Shown in pieces: positions 18,651 through 28,505 of a DNA stretch of 64,000 nucleotides. Source of the DNA: Clostridium chromiireducens (GTDB lineage: Bacteria > Bacillota > Clostridia > Clostridiales > Clostridiaceae); contig NZ_MZGT01000022.1 of assembly GCF_002029255.1 (NCBI RefSeq), forward strand, positions 1 through 64,000. Reading direction: 5' to 3'. The position numbers and the translations under genes were made by a program. Position 1 is the stretch's first letter, and every line of letters starts with the position of its first letter. Below the pieces are notes generated by a model. The model was given only the letters and a program-made list of their open reading frames with translations, ran no database searches and was not told the DNA's origin.

Positions 18651-18676
18651 TTAGTATTGAAAGGAGGTTCAATTAA

Positions 18677-19165
18677 ATGAATAAAGTTTATGGTACCAAA
18701 AATTATATTCATTATCTAATAGAAAAATATTCTGATATGCTAATTCGAATTTCATACTCTTATATGAAAAACTTAAGTGACGCTGAAGATATAACTCAAG
18801 ATGTATTTATTAAATTACTTGAAAAAAGACCTGAATTCGAAAACACAGAACATGAAAAGGCTTGGCTGCTCAGAATTGCAATAAATTTAAGTAAAGATAA
18901 GTTAAAATCCGCTTATTTTAAAAATACAGCCCCATTAGAAGGAGATTTTATTGATACTAATCAAAAAGATGATGAAATAATACAAGCTGTACTCAGCCTT
19001 CCAATAAAATATAGGAGTATTGTTTTACTATACTACTATGAGGATTATAGTATCTCGGAAATATCAAATGTTTTAAACATAAAAGAATCCACTGTAGGTT
19101 CACAGCTTAGTAGAGGAAGAAAGTTACTCAAATCTATACTTAAGGAGGATTTTGAATATGAATAA
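18677..19165 (+). CDS. ECF RNA polymerase sigma factor
   Basis: A 162-residue extracytoplasmic-function sigma factor. Region 2 has LIRISYSYMKNLSDAEDITQDVFIKLLE (core binding and -10 recognition) and ENTEHEKAWLLRIAINLSKDKLK; region 4 has YRSIVLLYYYEDYSISEISNVLNIKESTVGSQLSRGRKLLK (-35 recognition helix-turn-helix). AAGGAGG is placed 9 nt before the ATG. The next gene overlaps by 8 bp and encodes a membrane protein typical of an anti-sigma factor. Confidence 0.93.
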   Translation: MNKVYGTKNYIHYLIEKYSDMLIRISYSYMKNLSDAEDITQDVFIKLLEKRPEFENTEHEKAWLLRIAINLSKDKLKSAYFKNTAPLEGDFIDTNQKDDEIIQAVLSLPIKYRSIVLLYYYEDYSISEISNVLNIKESTVGSQLSRGRKLLKSILKEDFEYE

Positions 19166-20468
19166 AATTAAAGATTCTTTTTCAAAACTAAAAGCAAGTG
19201 ATGAATTTAAAGACAAGCTTGAAAAAGAGTTACTCAATACACAATTAACATTAAAAACTAGTCCCTCCAAAAGAATTTATTATAAACCAAGTATAGTTGC
19301 AGCTTCCATATTATTTATATTACTTGGAGTTGTGAGTTTAAAGTTAATAATGAATACATTTGGAACAGATGATACTAATCTAGATGGCATTGCTTATAAT
19401 CCAATAGAGAAGTCAAATAAAGAAAATACTAATTCCGATAGTTTCTTGGTTGATAATAGCACAAATGAAAAAGAAGAAACTAACAATAGTGATAATAATA
19501 ATAAAGGTAATGATTTATTAGTTTATGCTGATAAATCTGAGCCAAATTCTCCTGAAAAAAGTTTATCAACAAAGAATGATATTTCTTCAGTTAATAATAC
19601 TCCTAATCATGAAGAGAAAAAAGCTCCTACAGAGGATTCTAAAGATATAATATCTTCACATACTGAAAAAGTACCCATTAGAAGCATTTCTTCTAATGAA
19701 CCAATAAATTCTATAACAAACACTTTATCAGATAATGAAGTATATATTCCAAGGCTTGAATTGCCTACTGAGGATACTAGAGTAGCTGCTAAAATGATTC
19801 CATTAATAGTGTATAAAGAAAAAATATATACACGATCTCCTATTGAAATAAATTTAAAAAATGTCAAAAGCTTTCTAGGTAGAAAGCTTGGAACTACAAA
19901 TTCTAATATTAATGAATTAAGCTCAAATAGCGAATATTCAACAGAGTTTGCCTCTAATATCGGCGTTACTGACGTGTATTCTGTAAACGGGTATGATGAA
20001 GATTTTAGAATAATGACAAATTTAACCCTCCCAAATGGAACAAGCTATCCTGAATTTTATGATAGTCTTAATGGTATATCCATAAAAACTGGTGCGGACT
20101 TTTTCGGAAAGTTAAAACTTCAGAATAATATATTATCGGCTAAATTTCAAACATTTGATGATTGGAATAATGGTAATGGAATTTCTTATTCTATTAATGA
20201 TTTTAGCTTGTTAAACTCATTTGTTGATAATTTAGATAAATCTATCCCTTATTTACCTGAAAATATAGAACCTTTACTAGGTGACTATGGAAATAATGAC
20301 AACTGTAAAAAAATAACCTTTAATTTAAAAGACGGGTGTGAAAATTTAACTTTCACAGTACTAAAAAGTGGTTATGTATACTATGATTCACCTAATGTCT
20401 ACTTTAAAATTGATGGCACAATTATCGAAGAAATTTGGGACAAACTAAGTATTATGCATATTAATTAG
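19158..20468 (+). CDS. Putative membrane anti-sigma factor with long extracellular part
   Basis: About 436 residues. The N-terminal 40 residues (KIKDSFSKLKASDEFKDKL) resemble the short cytoplasmic segment of Firmicutes anti-sigma proteins. One membrane helix follows (SIVAASILFILLGVVSLKLI), then a roughly 120-residue low-complexity stalk rich in Asn, Ser, Glu and Lys, and a C-terminal globular domain of about 230 residues that I do not recognise. ATG at 19158 (after AAGGAGG) overlaps the sigma gene in ATGAATAA, so translation is coupled. The role as anti-sigma factor is inferred from topology and position. No zinc-finger HxxxCxxC motif is seen. Confidence 0.7.
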   Translation: MNKIKDSFSKLKASDEFKDKLEKELLNTQLTLKTSPSKRIYYKPSIVAASILFILLGVVSLKLIMNTFGTDDTNLDGIAYNPIEKSNKENTNSDSFLVDNSTNEKEETNNSDNNNKGNDLLVYADKSEPNSPEKSLSTKNDISSVNNTPNHEEKKAPTEDSKDIISSHTEKVPIRSISSNEPINSITNTLSDNEVYIPRLELPTEDTRVAAKMIPLIVYKEKIYTRSPIEINLKNVKSFLGRKLGTTNSNINELSSNSEYSTEFASNIGVTDVYSVNGYDEDFRIMTNLTLPNGTSYPEFYDSLNGISIKTGADFFGKLKLQNNILSAKFQTFDDWNNGNGISYSINDFSLLNSFVDNLDKSIPYLPENIEPLLGDYGNNDNCKKITFNLKDGCENLTFTVLKSGYVYYDSPNVYFKIDGTIIEEIWDKLSIMHIN

Positions 20469-20670
20469 AAATAAATAAAATAATAATTTGATTAATAAAT
20501 GCGTTTTATATCATAAATTAGGAAGTATATTGGCCTACTAATAGCCCGGTCAGCATTGAGGCAACTATTACTCTCTATTGACTATAGAATTAACATATCT
20601 TTTCAATTATTATTTTGTTCATAAATAAGTACTAAAAATATACTTAGATTTTAGATAATAACAAAACATT

Positions 20671-20710
20671 AAATAGCTAGGTGCTTAAGTTAAAGAGTAT
20701 CTAGCTATTT
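20671..20710. terminator. Bidirectional terminator
   Basis: AAATAGCTAG and CTAGCTATTT (10 bp) with a 20-nt loop lie between the convergent anti-sigma candidate and the next gene, with T-rich sequence after it on the plus strand. The 200 bp before it hold nothing recognisable. Confidence 0.6.
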
Positions 20711-20816
20711 TGTTCTGCTTTCATAAATAAATTGCTTACTTAAAATTCTAATATTTTAATTTGTCTTACATTTTAGAATTCTGGACTATTACTGCAGACA
20801 AATTAAAATTATATTT

Positions 20817-22043
20817 TTATAGTGGTTTTGTATCAATGAATTTTCTAAGTATTTCATCTGATTTTTCTATATTCACATAGAATGTCAGAGAATAGTAAAT
20901 ATCATTTTCCTTCCAAAGGCAGCTAACCTCTGGAACAATACCTGTTGAGGCATATTTGAATATTTGTATACCATTTAGCACTAGTTTCTCAGGTTTAATC
21001 AGAAGACTTCCGTACTCATCTTCATTTAAATAATCATTCTTTTCTATACTTTTATAATCCTTTAAACCTTTTCCTTGAGTAAAAACTATTGAGCCACTTT
21101 TATTATTATAAAAACTATTAATTTCAAATTTATTTTTATTGTTCTCTTTATTATAATCATCCGATATTCTCACAATTGAACTTGTCATAGTTAATTCTTT
21201 ATCAATTTCTACAGGAAACTTAGGATTAAACTCTAAAATATTTTTTGCCTTCTCTAAATCTTCTTTATCATATATGTTCATTACAGGAGATTCTGTATAA
21301 CTATCCTTAACTATTGAATACTTCACATTTCTTAAATCTTCAGGATATTTAATCGATTGTGCTATTTGCAATATATCACTTTGAGAAAGATTTACCGACA
21401 TACTATTACTATCGCTGCTTTTAGACTCAGATTTATATTCTATGCTGTACCATAAGTCTTCATTCTGCCAAATAAAATATTTTGTAATCTTTTGACTTTC
21501 TATAAAAGTACCATTACCTATTTTTCTATCAGGAAATGTTGTTGATAAAGTGACATTTAATCCAGTAATTCCTCCTATCTTAAGAGGTTCCTTTTCACCA
21601 TGAACTTTAACATTCTCAAAAGCTTTAGTCTTATCATTCTCAACATTCTTTAATGATTCAAAAGGATCTCCTTGAAAAATTTGAAAAGAAAAACTTCCAT
21701 TTAAATTCTCAAAGAATATTTCTACTGCGCTACACTTTTCTGAGAGTTTTCTTAGTTGAAACCCTGACACTTTATTTCCTTCTAGTATAAAATCAGGAAT
21801 CTTAAATTTAAAATTCGAAACTTGTTCTAATTTCCCAATATCATCATAGCTTTTTACTGGCGCGTCAATAATAAAATTATGTTGACTTTCTGTATATTTC
21901 CCACCGCTTTCTATAGTAGTCGTCTCACGTTGTATAGCACTTACTTCAATATAATTTGTCAATATAAAAGGCGTAGTTATCGTAAATAATAATACTGTTA
22001 CTATAGATGATTTATACGAAACATTTTTAAATCTCTTTATCAT
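20817..22043 (-). CDS. Exported protein with two DUF4367-like repeats
   Basis: About 408 residues with an N-terminal signal/anchor helix (SSIVTVLLFTITTPFILTNYI). Two similar halves can be seen, each ending in a W-x-(x)-DxxYS-type strand: IWQNEDLWYSIEY and LWKENDIYYSLTF. This resembles the DUF4367 type of extracellular domain, often found on anti-sigma or regulator proteins; no DNA-binding part is present here. ATG at 22043 follows AAGGAGG; an upstream TTG overlaps that site and is unlikely. It is convergent with the sigma operon and might sense the same envelope signal, which is speculation. Confidence 0.6.
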   Translation of the reverse strand: MIKRFKNVSYKSSIVTVLLFTITTPFILTNYIEVSAIQRETTTIESGGKYTESQHNFIIDAPVKSYDDIGKLEQVSNFKFKIPDFILEGNKVSGFQLRKLSEKCSAVEIFFENLNGSFSFQIFQGDPFESLKNVENDKTKAFENVKVHGEKEPLKIGGITGLNVTLSTTFPDRKIGNGTFIESQKITKYFIWQNEDLWYSIEYKSESKSSDSNSMSVNLSQSDILQIAQSIKYPEDLRNVKYSIVKDSYTESPVMNIYDKEDLEKAKNILEFNPKFPVEIDKELTMTSSIVRISDDYNKENNKNKFEINSFYNNKSGSIVFTQGKGLKDYKSIEKNDYLNEDEYGSLLIKPEKLVLNGIQIFKYASTGIVPEVSCLWKENDIYYSLTFYVNIEKSDEILRKFIDTKPL

Positions 22044-22322
22044 TTTTTCCTCCTTCAATACTTTTATCTATTAATAAGTTAATGAAATGTATTTACTTTT
22101 CTCATAAAGTTATAATAATTTTATCATAATTCCAATTCTTTTTCCTTATTTTTCCTATTACATTTCACAACTTTTATTCTCATTTAAAAATGTTTCTTTT
22201 TATTAATTTATATATTTTAAGAAATTATATTGTATAATTCTGCATTTAATTGTAATTTTCATTGCATATATTTTGTTAGATTTTCATAAAATCTTTTTAT
22301 TCATTATTGTAAATTAACATAT

Positions 22323-22370
22323 AAAGCCATGCATATAAGGATATATTCTTCCTTTCTATACATGGCTTTT
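22323..22370 (-). terminator. Terminator of the two-component operon
   Basis: AAAGCCATG and CATGGCTTT pair across a 30-nt loop about 40 bp after the histidine kinase stop. The 300 bp to its left are AT-rich with no ORF. Confidence 0.6.
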
Positions 22371-22411
22371 AAATCTAATAAAACCCTTTTTTATATTATT
22401 ATCATATAATT

Positions 22412-23902
22412 TTAAATATGAACTTTATTCATTTCTATCCAAAACTTAACTCCGCCTTCAACATTTTCTACTCCATAAGCATTATTATGAAGCTCTGCTA
22501 AGGCTTTTACTATTGAAAGACCAAGTCCATATCCACCATAAGCTCTAGTTCTAGCTTTATCTACCTTATAAAAGCTTCCCCATATCTTATCAAGTGACTC
22601 ATTTGGAATATGCCTGCCAGTATTAAAAACATTTATTCTTACTTTATCAGCAATAACTGTTTTATCTATTTTAATTATTTTAGTATTATCTATGTGATTA
22701 ATAGCATTATTAATATAGTTTGTGAGTATTTGCTCAATTCTGGTCACATCTCCTAAAACAACACAGCTTTCACCAAGTTCTGTTATTACTTGTATATAAT
22801 TTTCTTCAAAAATAGACCTATATTTATTTAAAACATATTCTATTAATGATACTAAGTCAAATTCTGTCTTTTCTATATGAAAATATCCTGATTCAATTTG
22901 AGATAAATTAAGCAGGTCTTTAACTAATTTATTCATTTTTTCTGTTTCTTTAATTATAACATTACAATAGAAATTTTTATCTTCCTCGCTTTCATTAACA
23001 TTACATGCTAGTCCCTCAGCATACCCTTGTATTACAGACAAAGGTGTTCTTAACTCGTGAGAAACACTAGATATAAATTCTTTTCTCATTTCATCTATTT
23101 TTCTTTCTTTCTCAATATCTTCTTCAAGCTGCCTATTTTTGATATTCAATTCTGTGATTGCTCTATTTAACTCACCAGATAAATAATTAACACTTTGTCC
23201 AAGCTGACCAATTTCATCTTTTCCATTAATTTTGCATTTTTCACTAAAATCAAATTTAGCCATATTTTGAGCTATACTATTTAACTCTAATATTGGTTTG
23301 GTAAATTTTTTTGAAAACCAAAACGCCCATAAACTACCTAATGAAATTATTAACGCTCCAATTATTAATATGAATTTATTCGCAATACTTACACTTTCTC
23401 TTATTGAAACCAGTGGAACCCTTATAGTTAATATATCACTATTATTTAATTTTGTAACAAGTGTTAAGAAATCAACTTTTAGCTGCATATCTCTTCTTGA
23501 TTCAAATATATATTCGCCTTCAGTATAACGATCATATTTATTTTTTTCATCATCTTGATCTAGCAGCGGCATCATATTACCCTTTGAATGATTGTTATCA
23601 ATAATGTTTTTTTCATTTGGCAGCCTTCTTGAAGATTTATAAACCAGCTTCCCTTCTTTATCACGAATATCTATGTTTCCCCCAATTATGTTAGCCATCC
23701 TATCTAACTCATCCTGAGTATCATCCGCATTTCCTGTGTACATATCAGTTAATTTTTTTGCACTTTCTATGAGCATGCTTTTCTTATTATTGATGTAGTA
23801 TTGATCAAGATATAAACTATTTAACATCCATAAAAGTAGAATAAAGAATATAAGTAGAAATGTAATTGACATAAAAAGCCTTGATCTTATTGATTTATTC
23901 AT
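22412..23902 (-). CDS. Two-component sensor histidine kinase
   Basis: A 496-residue membrane kinase: helix at 9-30, extracellular sensor region (about 31-165), second helix (KFILIIGALIISLGSLWAFWF), HAMP (KPILELNSIAQNMAKFDF), coiled linker, HisKA with FISSVSHELRTPLSVIQGYAEG (His near 280) and HATPase with NYINNAINHI, FNTGRHI and GYGLGLSIVKALAELH. It overlaps the response regulator gene by 4 bp (ATGA), so the two are a cognate pair. The extracellular part is not recognised. The neighbouring glycosyltransferase genes suggest a cell-envelope stimulus. Confidence 0.92.
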   Translation of the reverse strand: MNKSIRSRLFMSITFLLIFFILLLWMLNSLYLDQYYINNKKSMLIESAKKLTDMYTGNADDTQDELDRMANIIGGNIDIRDKEGKLVYKSSRRLPNEKNIIDNNHSKGNMMPLLDQDDEKNKYDRYTEGEYIFESRRDMQLKVDFLTLVTKLNNSDILTIRVPLVSIRESVSIANKFILIIGALIISLGSLWAFWFSKKFTKPILELNSIAQNMAKFDFSEKCKINGKDEIGQLGQSVNYLSGELNRAITELNIKNRQLEEDIEKERKIDEMRKEFISSVSHELRTPLSVIQGYAEGLACNVNESEEDKNFYCNVIIKETEKMNKLVKDLLNLSQIESGYFHIEKTEFDLVSLIEYVLNKYRSIFEENYIQVITELGESCVVLGDVTRIEQILTNYINNAINHIDNTKIIKIDKTVIADKVRINVFNTGRHIPNESLDKIWGSFYKVDKARTRAYGGYGLGLSIVKALAELHNNAYGVENVEGGVKFWIEMNKVHI

Positions 23903-24582
23903 TTATCTACCTCAAATCTATAACCGTATCCACGTACAGTATGTACATAATCACTTTTTGTATCTAATTTTATCCTTAACCTATTTATATGTGTATCCAC
24001 TGTTCTTAAATCACCATAGTAATCATATCCCCATACTTTATCAAGTATCTGTTCTCTACTTAGAGCTTTTCCATAATTCTCAGAAAGATAAGTTAGTAGT
24101 TCATATTCTTTAGGGCTTAAGTCAACAATATTCCCTTCAATAGTAACTTGATGAGCATTTTTATCTATCTTTAATCCCTGAAATTCTTTAAGCCTAGAAT
24201 CTATAACTGTTGATGTGGCTCTTCTTAATACGGCATTCACTCTTGCAATTAATACATTGGGACTAAACGGTTTCGAAATATATTCATCAGCACCAATATC
24301 TAACCCAAACACTTCGTCAAATTCTTCTCCTCTTGCAGTTAACATAATAATTGGAACTTTAGATTTTTTTCTTATTTCCCTACATACTGTAAAACCATCA
24401 TATTCAGGCAGCATAACATCGAGAATTATTAAATCAATATTTTCCTCTAACGAGAAGATGTCTAACGCCTGTCTACCGTCTTCTGCTTCAATAGTTCTAT
24501 ATCCTTGTCTTTTAAGAAAATCTGTTACGAGTTTTCTAATTAATTGTTCATCATCAACAACTAGTATTTTTTTTTCTTTCAT
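23899..24582 (-). CDS. OmpR/PhoB-family response regulator
   Basis: About 227 residues. Receiver domain with the acidic pocket VVDDEQ, phosphoacceptor in LIILDVMLPEYDG (Asp near 54), conserved LTARG and ISKPF; C-terminal winged helix with LSPKEYELLTYLSENYGKALSREQILDKVWGYDYYGDLRTVDTHINRLRIKL. GGAGG lies 7 nt before the ATG at 24582; the ATG 6 nt further up is too close to it. Direct repeats TGTGA-N6-TGTAA overlap the -35 region of its promoter and recur before the glycosyltransferase operon, suggesting it activates itself and those genes. Confidence 0.93.
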   Translation of the reverse strand: MKEKKILVVDDEQLIRKLVTDFLKRQGYRTIEAEDGRQALDIFSLEENIDLIILDVMLPEYDGFTVCREIRKKSKVPIIMLTARGEEFDEVFGLDIGADEYISKPFSPNVLIARVNAVLRRATSTVIDSRLKEFQGLKIDKNAHQVTIEGNIVDLSPKEYELLTYLSENYGKALSREQILDKVWGYDYYGDLRTVDTHINRLRIKLDTKSDYVHTVRGYGYRFEVDK

Positions 24583-24615
24583 GGTCATACCTCCGAAATA
24601 ACTGCCTTACAGCTC

Positions 24616-24648
24616 ATTATAATCCTTCTTCGTTACAATATAGTCACA
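24616..24648 (-). promoter_or_regulatory. Promoter and response-regulator box of the two-component operon
   Basis: Minus strand: TGTGA (24648-24644) and TGTAA (24637-24633), 11 bp apart, then an 11-bp gap and TATAAT (24621-24616). The repeats take the place of a -35, as at PhoB/OmpR-activated promoters. Confidence 0.6.
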
Positions 24649-24678
24649 AAGTAAGAAAATTAGTATTAGGAAATTTCT

Positions 24679-26226
24679 TTATTGCTTTGTTTTTATTAAT
24701 TTTAAATTATTAGAAACTCTTTTTAAAGTATTATCTAGAAGAATTTTTACTAAATATATTACTAATAGTATGTTTAAAACTGCGCTTCCTCTAAGAAAAA
24801 TATTAAAAGTAGATTCAGTTGCACCAAAAAGTACGATAGCTATATTGATAAAACTAGTAATACTAAACCCTACGGCCAAAATGAAGAACCTTGCATCTCT
24901 TAAATAAATATAAGCTACAATAGCTAATGCCACTGCAGGAAATAGATATCGTTCATGCATTCCAACCGAAAAAGTGAACACTCCCGCTATTTGAAGCAGC
25001 CCTATTGCAGAAATATACTTCCTATTATTTCCTTTAATATAGATAAACCAACTTATTAAAGTTGTTATTATAATAAAACCCATTCCTATTGTATGATAAT
25101 TAAACAAAAATAAAGTTCTATTGTCATTTTTATAATTGGCGCCTATTAAACTAAAGAAATTAAATGCATTAACAGAAGCATATGGATACTCTGATATAGT
25201 TCTAGAATATAAATTAACAATCCAAAATGGACTTTGCTGATTAAAAGCAAATGGAATTATAATAATTATTGCAGTAACTACGGAAGAAACTGCACAGTAG
25301 ATAAAATTCTTTACTTTTCTCTGCCTTACTAATTCAAAGAAAAGTATTGGAAAGAATATAATTCCCTGAGGTTTCATTAATACTGAAATTACAAATATTA
25401 AAGATGAAAACACATATCTCTTCTCACATAAGAAATATACTGCAAATATAATTAATAATGTGAAGAAAGAATCAACTTGTCCCCAAAATGTTGAATCAAT
25501 AAATACAGCTGGATCGAATATATAAAAAAATGCCAATAAAATACTGATTAAAGAGCTTAAATATTTTTTCCCTAATTTATATATAAAATAGCCTGAAATA
25601 ACATCCGCTGCTATAGAAGGTATTTTTAGCAGCAATATATAATATGCATTTAAAGTTGGTAAACTAGCCAACTTCCCGATTAATGCTAAAACATATATAT
25701 ATAAAGGCGGATAATCTGCCTGCCTTGCATTAGAATAGAACTGTGAAAATCCATTAGCCGCTACTTGTGCCCAATTCTTAAATAAATTAATATCATTATG
25801 TCCATTCATTAAAGTTGAAGCTCCTATTCTCAAAAGGAATCCTACTGCTAACAATGTAATTAAAATATGCCTTTCATCATGAAAATCTACTTTTATCTCT
25901 TTTTTACGTAAAAAATAATAAATCCCACAACTTAAAATTAAAAATACTACAGAGTATACAGTAAGTTGCTGAAGATATTTACTGCCTCCACCTCCCCTTT
26001 GCATATTTCTATTGTTTCCTATTTGCTTGTTATTATTTATATTTGACTGATTTCCCTGATTTCGATTTACTTGACTATCTCTGTTTAGATCAACTTGGTT
26101 GTTTTGCTTCATTAAACTATTACTATTATAATTCTGCACAGAAAAAATACTTATAAATACTGATACTATTAGTACCAATATTAAGCTTATTCTTAGTATA
26201 TATTTTTTACCGCTAGTTTTCCCCAT
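24679..26226 (-). CDS. GT-C family glycosyltransferase (Gpi18-like mannosyltransferase)
   Basis: Polytopic membrane protein of about 515 residues with roughly 11-12 helices. After the first helix comes an Asn/Gln-rich extracellular stretch (about 35-85), then the GT-C core: RIGASTLMNGHNDINLFKNWA with an acidic pair in the first loop, and ARQADYPPLYIYVLALIG, the PPLY-type motif of lipid-linked sugar transferases, then STFWGQVDSFFTLLIIFAV. It resembles bacterial Gpi18-like mannosyltransferases. ATG at 26226 with a GGAGA site is preferred over an upstream ATG. It lies 94 bp after the second glycosyltransferase stop, in one operon. It probably decorates a wall or membrane glycopolymer; substrate is unknown. 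Confidence 0.8.
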   Translation of the reverse strand: MGKTSGKKYILRISLILVLIVSVFISIFSVQNYNSNSLMKQNNQVDLNRDSQVNRNQGNQSNINNNKQIGNNRNMQRGGGGSKYLQQLTVYSVVFLILSCGIYYFLRKKEIKVDFHDERHILITLLAVGFLLRIGASTLMNGHNDINLFKNWAQVAANGFSQFYSNARQADYPPLYIYVLALIGKLASLPTLNAYYILLLKIPSIAADVISGYFIYKLGKKYLSSLISILLAFFYIFDPAVFIDSTFWGQVDSFFTLLIIFAVYFLCEKRYVFSSLIFVISVLMKPQGIIFFPILFFELVRQRKVKNFIYCAVSSVVTAIIIIIPFAFNQQSPFWIVNLYSRTISEYPYASVNAFNFFSLIGANYKNDNRTLFLFNYHTIGMGFIIITTLISWFIYIKGNNRKYISAIGLLQIAGVFTFSVGMHERYLFPAVALAIVAYIYLRDARFFILAVGFSITSFINIAIVLFGATESTFNIFLRGSAVLNILLVIYLVKILLDNTLKRVSNNLKLIKTKQ

Positions 26227-26320
26227 TCCTTTCTCTCCTTTTCTAATGAACTGTATTAAATTGTTACAATTAAATAAATGGATAAAATAATTCATCCATT
26301 TATAATAGTTATGTTAATTT

Positions 26321-28414
26321 TTATTTTAACGTATCGGCTACGCCTTTTAGATCATAAAGTTGCTCTGAATTATTACTACTAAACCTTGCCATGTTTTGTC
26401 CTATTAAATTTTTATTTTCATCACTATTTTTAGACTCACTGTTTTGTACTACATCTTTGTATTGACTTTGAGGCACCAATGTACCGTTTTTAGTGACCCA
26501 GTTCATAATTTCACTACTGCCACCACGACCCATACCTCCAGTAAGTACATATCTTACTTCATCATTTTTAACCAATTCCTTAAATTGATCTAATGATATT
26601 ATATTATCTGAACCTGAAAAACCTCCAAGAGCCATCACTGGTTCGCCAGTTTGAATGATAATATTATCAGCACTTTGTGATGAAGCAACAACAAGTATAT
26701 ATTTCTCATCTACCCTATTGTTAATTAAAAAATTTATTAACTTTGAATTTGAGCTAGAATTATTTCTTCCGGCATTAAAACCTCCTATTTTATTGTTTGA
26801 AAGAAGTTCTAATCCAGCACAAGGGATAGTACTATTTACACTATGAGTTATAGCTGCACTAGCACCAAGAAATGGTGTAGTTAAAATTCCTAGAATCCCA
26901 CACCCTAATACTATCTTCTTAATGCGCACATTTTTATTGCTATTTAAGTCTGTATATTTTTTTCTTCTAATAATCGTAATAATGTTCAATATAATCAACA
27001 TTCCTGAAGCAGAAAAACACAGTATTAAACCAGCTATAATAATATTTCTAGCTATACCTGATATATTAGCCTCAAAGTTGGAGAACATTGCTAAATGGGT
27101 TACCCCCTCTGCTAATAAAGAAGCTGGCAGCAACCATGATTTACATTTGCCTTCTTTAAATAATTCCCACATAGCTACCACTCCAATTCCAGTTAAAGCT
27201 GCTATTGGAGGTGCCATCATAGTTAAATAATAAGGATGAAATAGACCTGTTGTGTAACTAAAATATATAAATTCAGGTGCTAACCATATAAACCAAAGAA
27301 CTAACGATATTTTCCTCTTATTATCTAATTTAAATCGCAATTTTTCCTTTAATGCACCTGCCACAAAACCTATTAACGCTATTGGTAAAAACCAAACTAT
27401 TTGATCAGACAAACTATTTTTAGAGAATAATCTTGTTATGCCAGCTTGAGCTTGACCTCCAAAAGAACCCTGAATACCGCTTTGTCCAGTACCATTAGGT
27501 GACTGCATATTTCCATTTTTCTGATTCTTAATAGTTGGTGTCACTCCATGCATTCCTTTATCATTATTTTGAGGTGATTCATCCATTCCTCTGTTATTTC
27601 CATCATTATCTCTAACAGATTTGCCACTTAATCCAAGTCTTTCTAAGCCATTATGACCAATTATAAGTTCTAAAACACTATTGTTTGTGCTGCTACCAAT
27701 AAAAGGTCTGTTTTGTGATGGAACTAAGTCAACAATTAACGCCCACGATAAAGATACTGCAAAAAGAATAACTGTACCAATAACAAGATTACCAATTCTC
27801 CTTTTAAAAGATATTGTTGATGAAAGAAGATATGTAATATAAAATGCCGGCCCAATCATATATGCCTCTAACATTTTTATATTGAATCCAATTCCCACAA
27901 GTATTAAACTCATAAATAAATACTTTACCCTTCCTTTTTCTGCAGCAAAAGTAAGCATAATGCACGCAAAAAGTAACGTAACTACAAGCAGATTATCAAT
28001 AGTATTATTCCTGCTTGCTGCTACAAAAACTGGAGTTATAGCAAGACAGACTGCTGATATTAATCCTGCTTCGGTCCCATAAGCCCTTTTAACAAGATAA
28101 TATATAAGATAAACTGATATTACTCCTGCTAAAGCTTGTGGTAACAGTATACTCCACCCGCTAAATCCAAATATCTTAGCAAATATTGCTTGAATCCAAA
28201 ATCCAAGTGGCGGTTTATCAATTGTTACAAAGCTCCCCGGATCAAAAGATACGAAAAAGAAGTTTTTGATACTCAATGTCATACTTTTTACTCCTGCGGC
28301 ATAATACCCATTTCCATTCCCCTCTATTCCTATATTTGCAAAATTTAATATTCCAGATAATATTAAAATTAAAGATATCCCTAAATATTCTTTAGTGAAT
28401 TTATATTTTTTCAT
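26321..28414 (-). CDS. ArnT/YkcB-like GT39-type glycosyltransferase
   Basis: A 697-residue polytopic GT-C enzyme. The N-terminal part has the PMT/ArnT features: GNGYYAAGVKSM then FFFVSFDPGSFVTIDKPPLGFWIQA with the catalytic-type acidic residues and PPLGFW. A central extracellular Asn/Gly-rich insert (about 260-320) and a C-terminal soluble domain ending in RYVLTGGMGRGGSSEIMNWV resemble B. subtilis YkcB, which has been linked to teichoic acid glycosylation. Lipid-carrier sugar donors are typical. First gene of the operon with the Gpi18-like enzyme; its promoter carries three 11-bp-phased TGTAA-like repeats. Confidence 0.85.
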   Translation of the reverse strand: MKKYKFTKEYLGISLILILSGILNFANIGIEGNGNGYYAAGVKSMTLSIKNFFFVSFDPGSFVTIDKPPLGFWIQAIFAKIFGFSGWSILLPQALAGVISVYLIYYLVKRAYGTEAGLISAVCLAITPVFVAASRNNTIDNLLVVTLLFACIMLTFAAEKGRVKYLFMSLILVGIGFNIKMLEAYMIGPAFYITYLLSSTISFKRRIGNLVIGTVILFAVSLSWALIVDLVPSQNRPFIGSSTNNSVLELIIGHNGLERLGLSGKSVRDNDGNNRGMDESPQNNDKGMHGVTPTIKNQKNGNMQSPNGTGQSGIQGSFGGQAQAGITRLFSKNSLSDQIVWFLPIALIGFVAGALKEKLRFKLDNKRKISLVLWFIWLAPEFIYFSYTTGLFHPYYLTMMAPPIAALTGIGVVAMWELFKEGKCKSWLLPASLLAEGVTHLAMFSNFEANISGIARNIIIAGLILCFSASGMLIILNIITIIRRKKYTDLNSNKNVRIKKIVLGCGILGILTTPFLGASAAITHSVNSTIPCAGLELLSNNKIGGFNAGRNNSSSNSKLINFLINNRVDEKYILVVASSQSADNIIIQTGEPVMALGGFSGSDNIISLDQFKELVKNDEVRYVLTGGMGRGGSSEIMNWVTKNGTLVPQSQYKDVVQNSESKNSDENKNLIGQNMARFSSNNSEQLYDLKGVADTLK

Positions 28415-28461
28415 TTTTACCTCCTCATACCGTGAGCCTCAGTTAATTATTATATAGTGGT

Positions 28462-28505
28462 ATTGTATTATTTAATTGTCACATTCTTGTTACAGTATAA
28501 TTACA
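28462..28505 (-). promoter_or_regulatory. Response-regulator box and promoter of the glycosyltransferase operon
   Basis: Minus strand: TGTAA (28505-28501), TGTAA (28494-28490) and TGTGA (28483-28479) repeat with an exact 11-bp period, followed after 11 bp by TACAAT (28467-28462). The geometry equals that before the response regulator gene. Confidence 0.6.
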
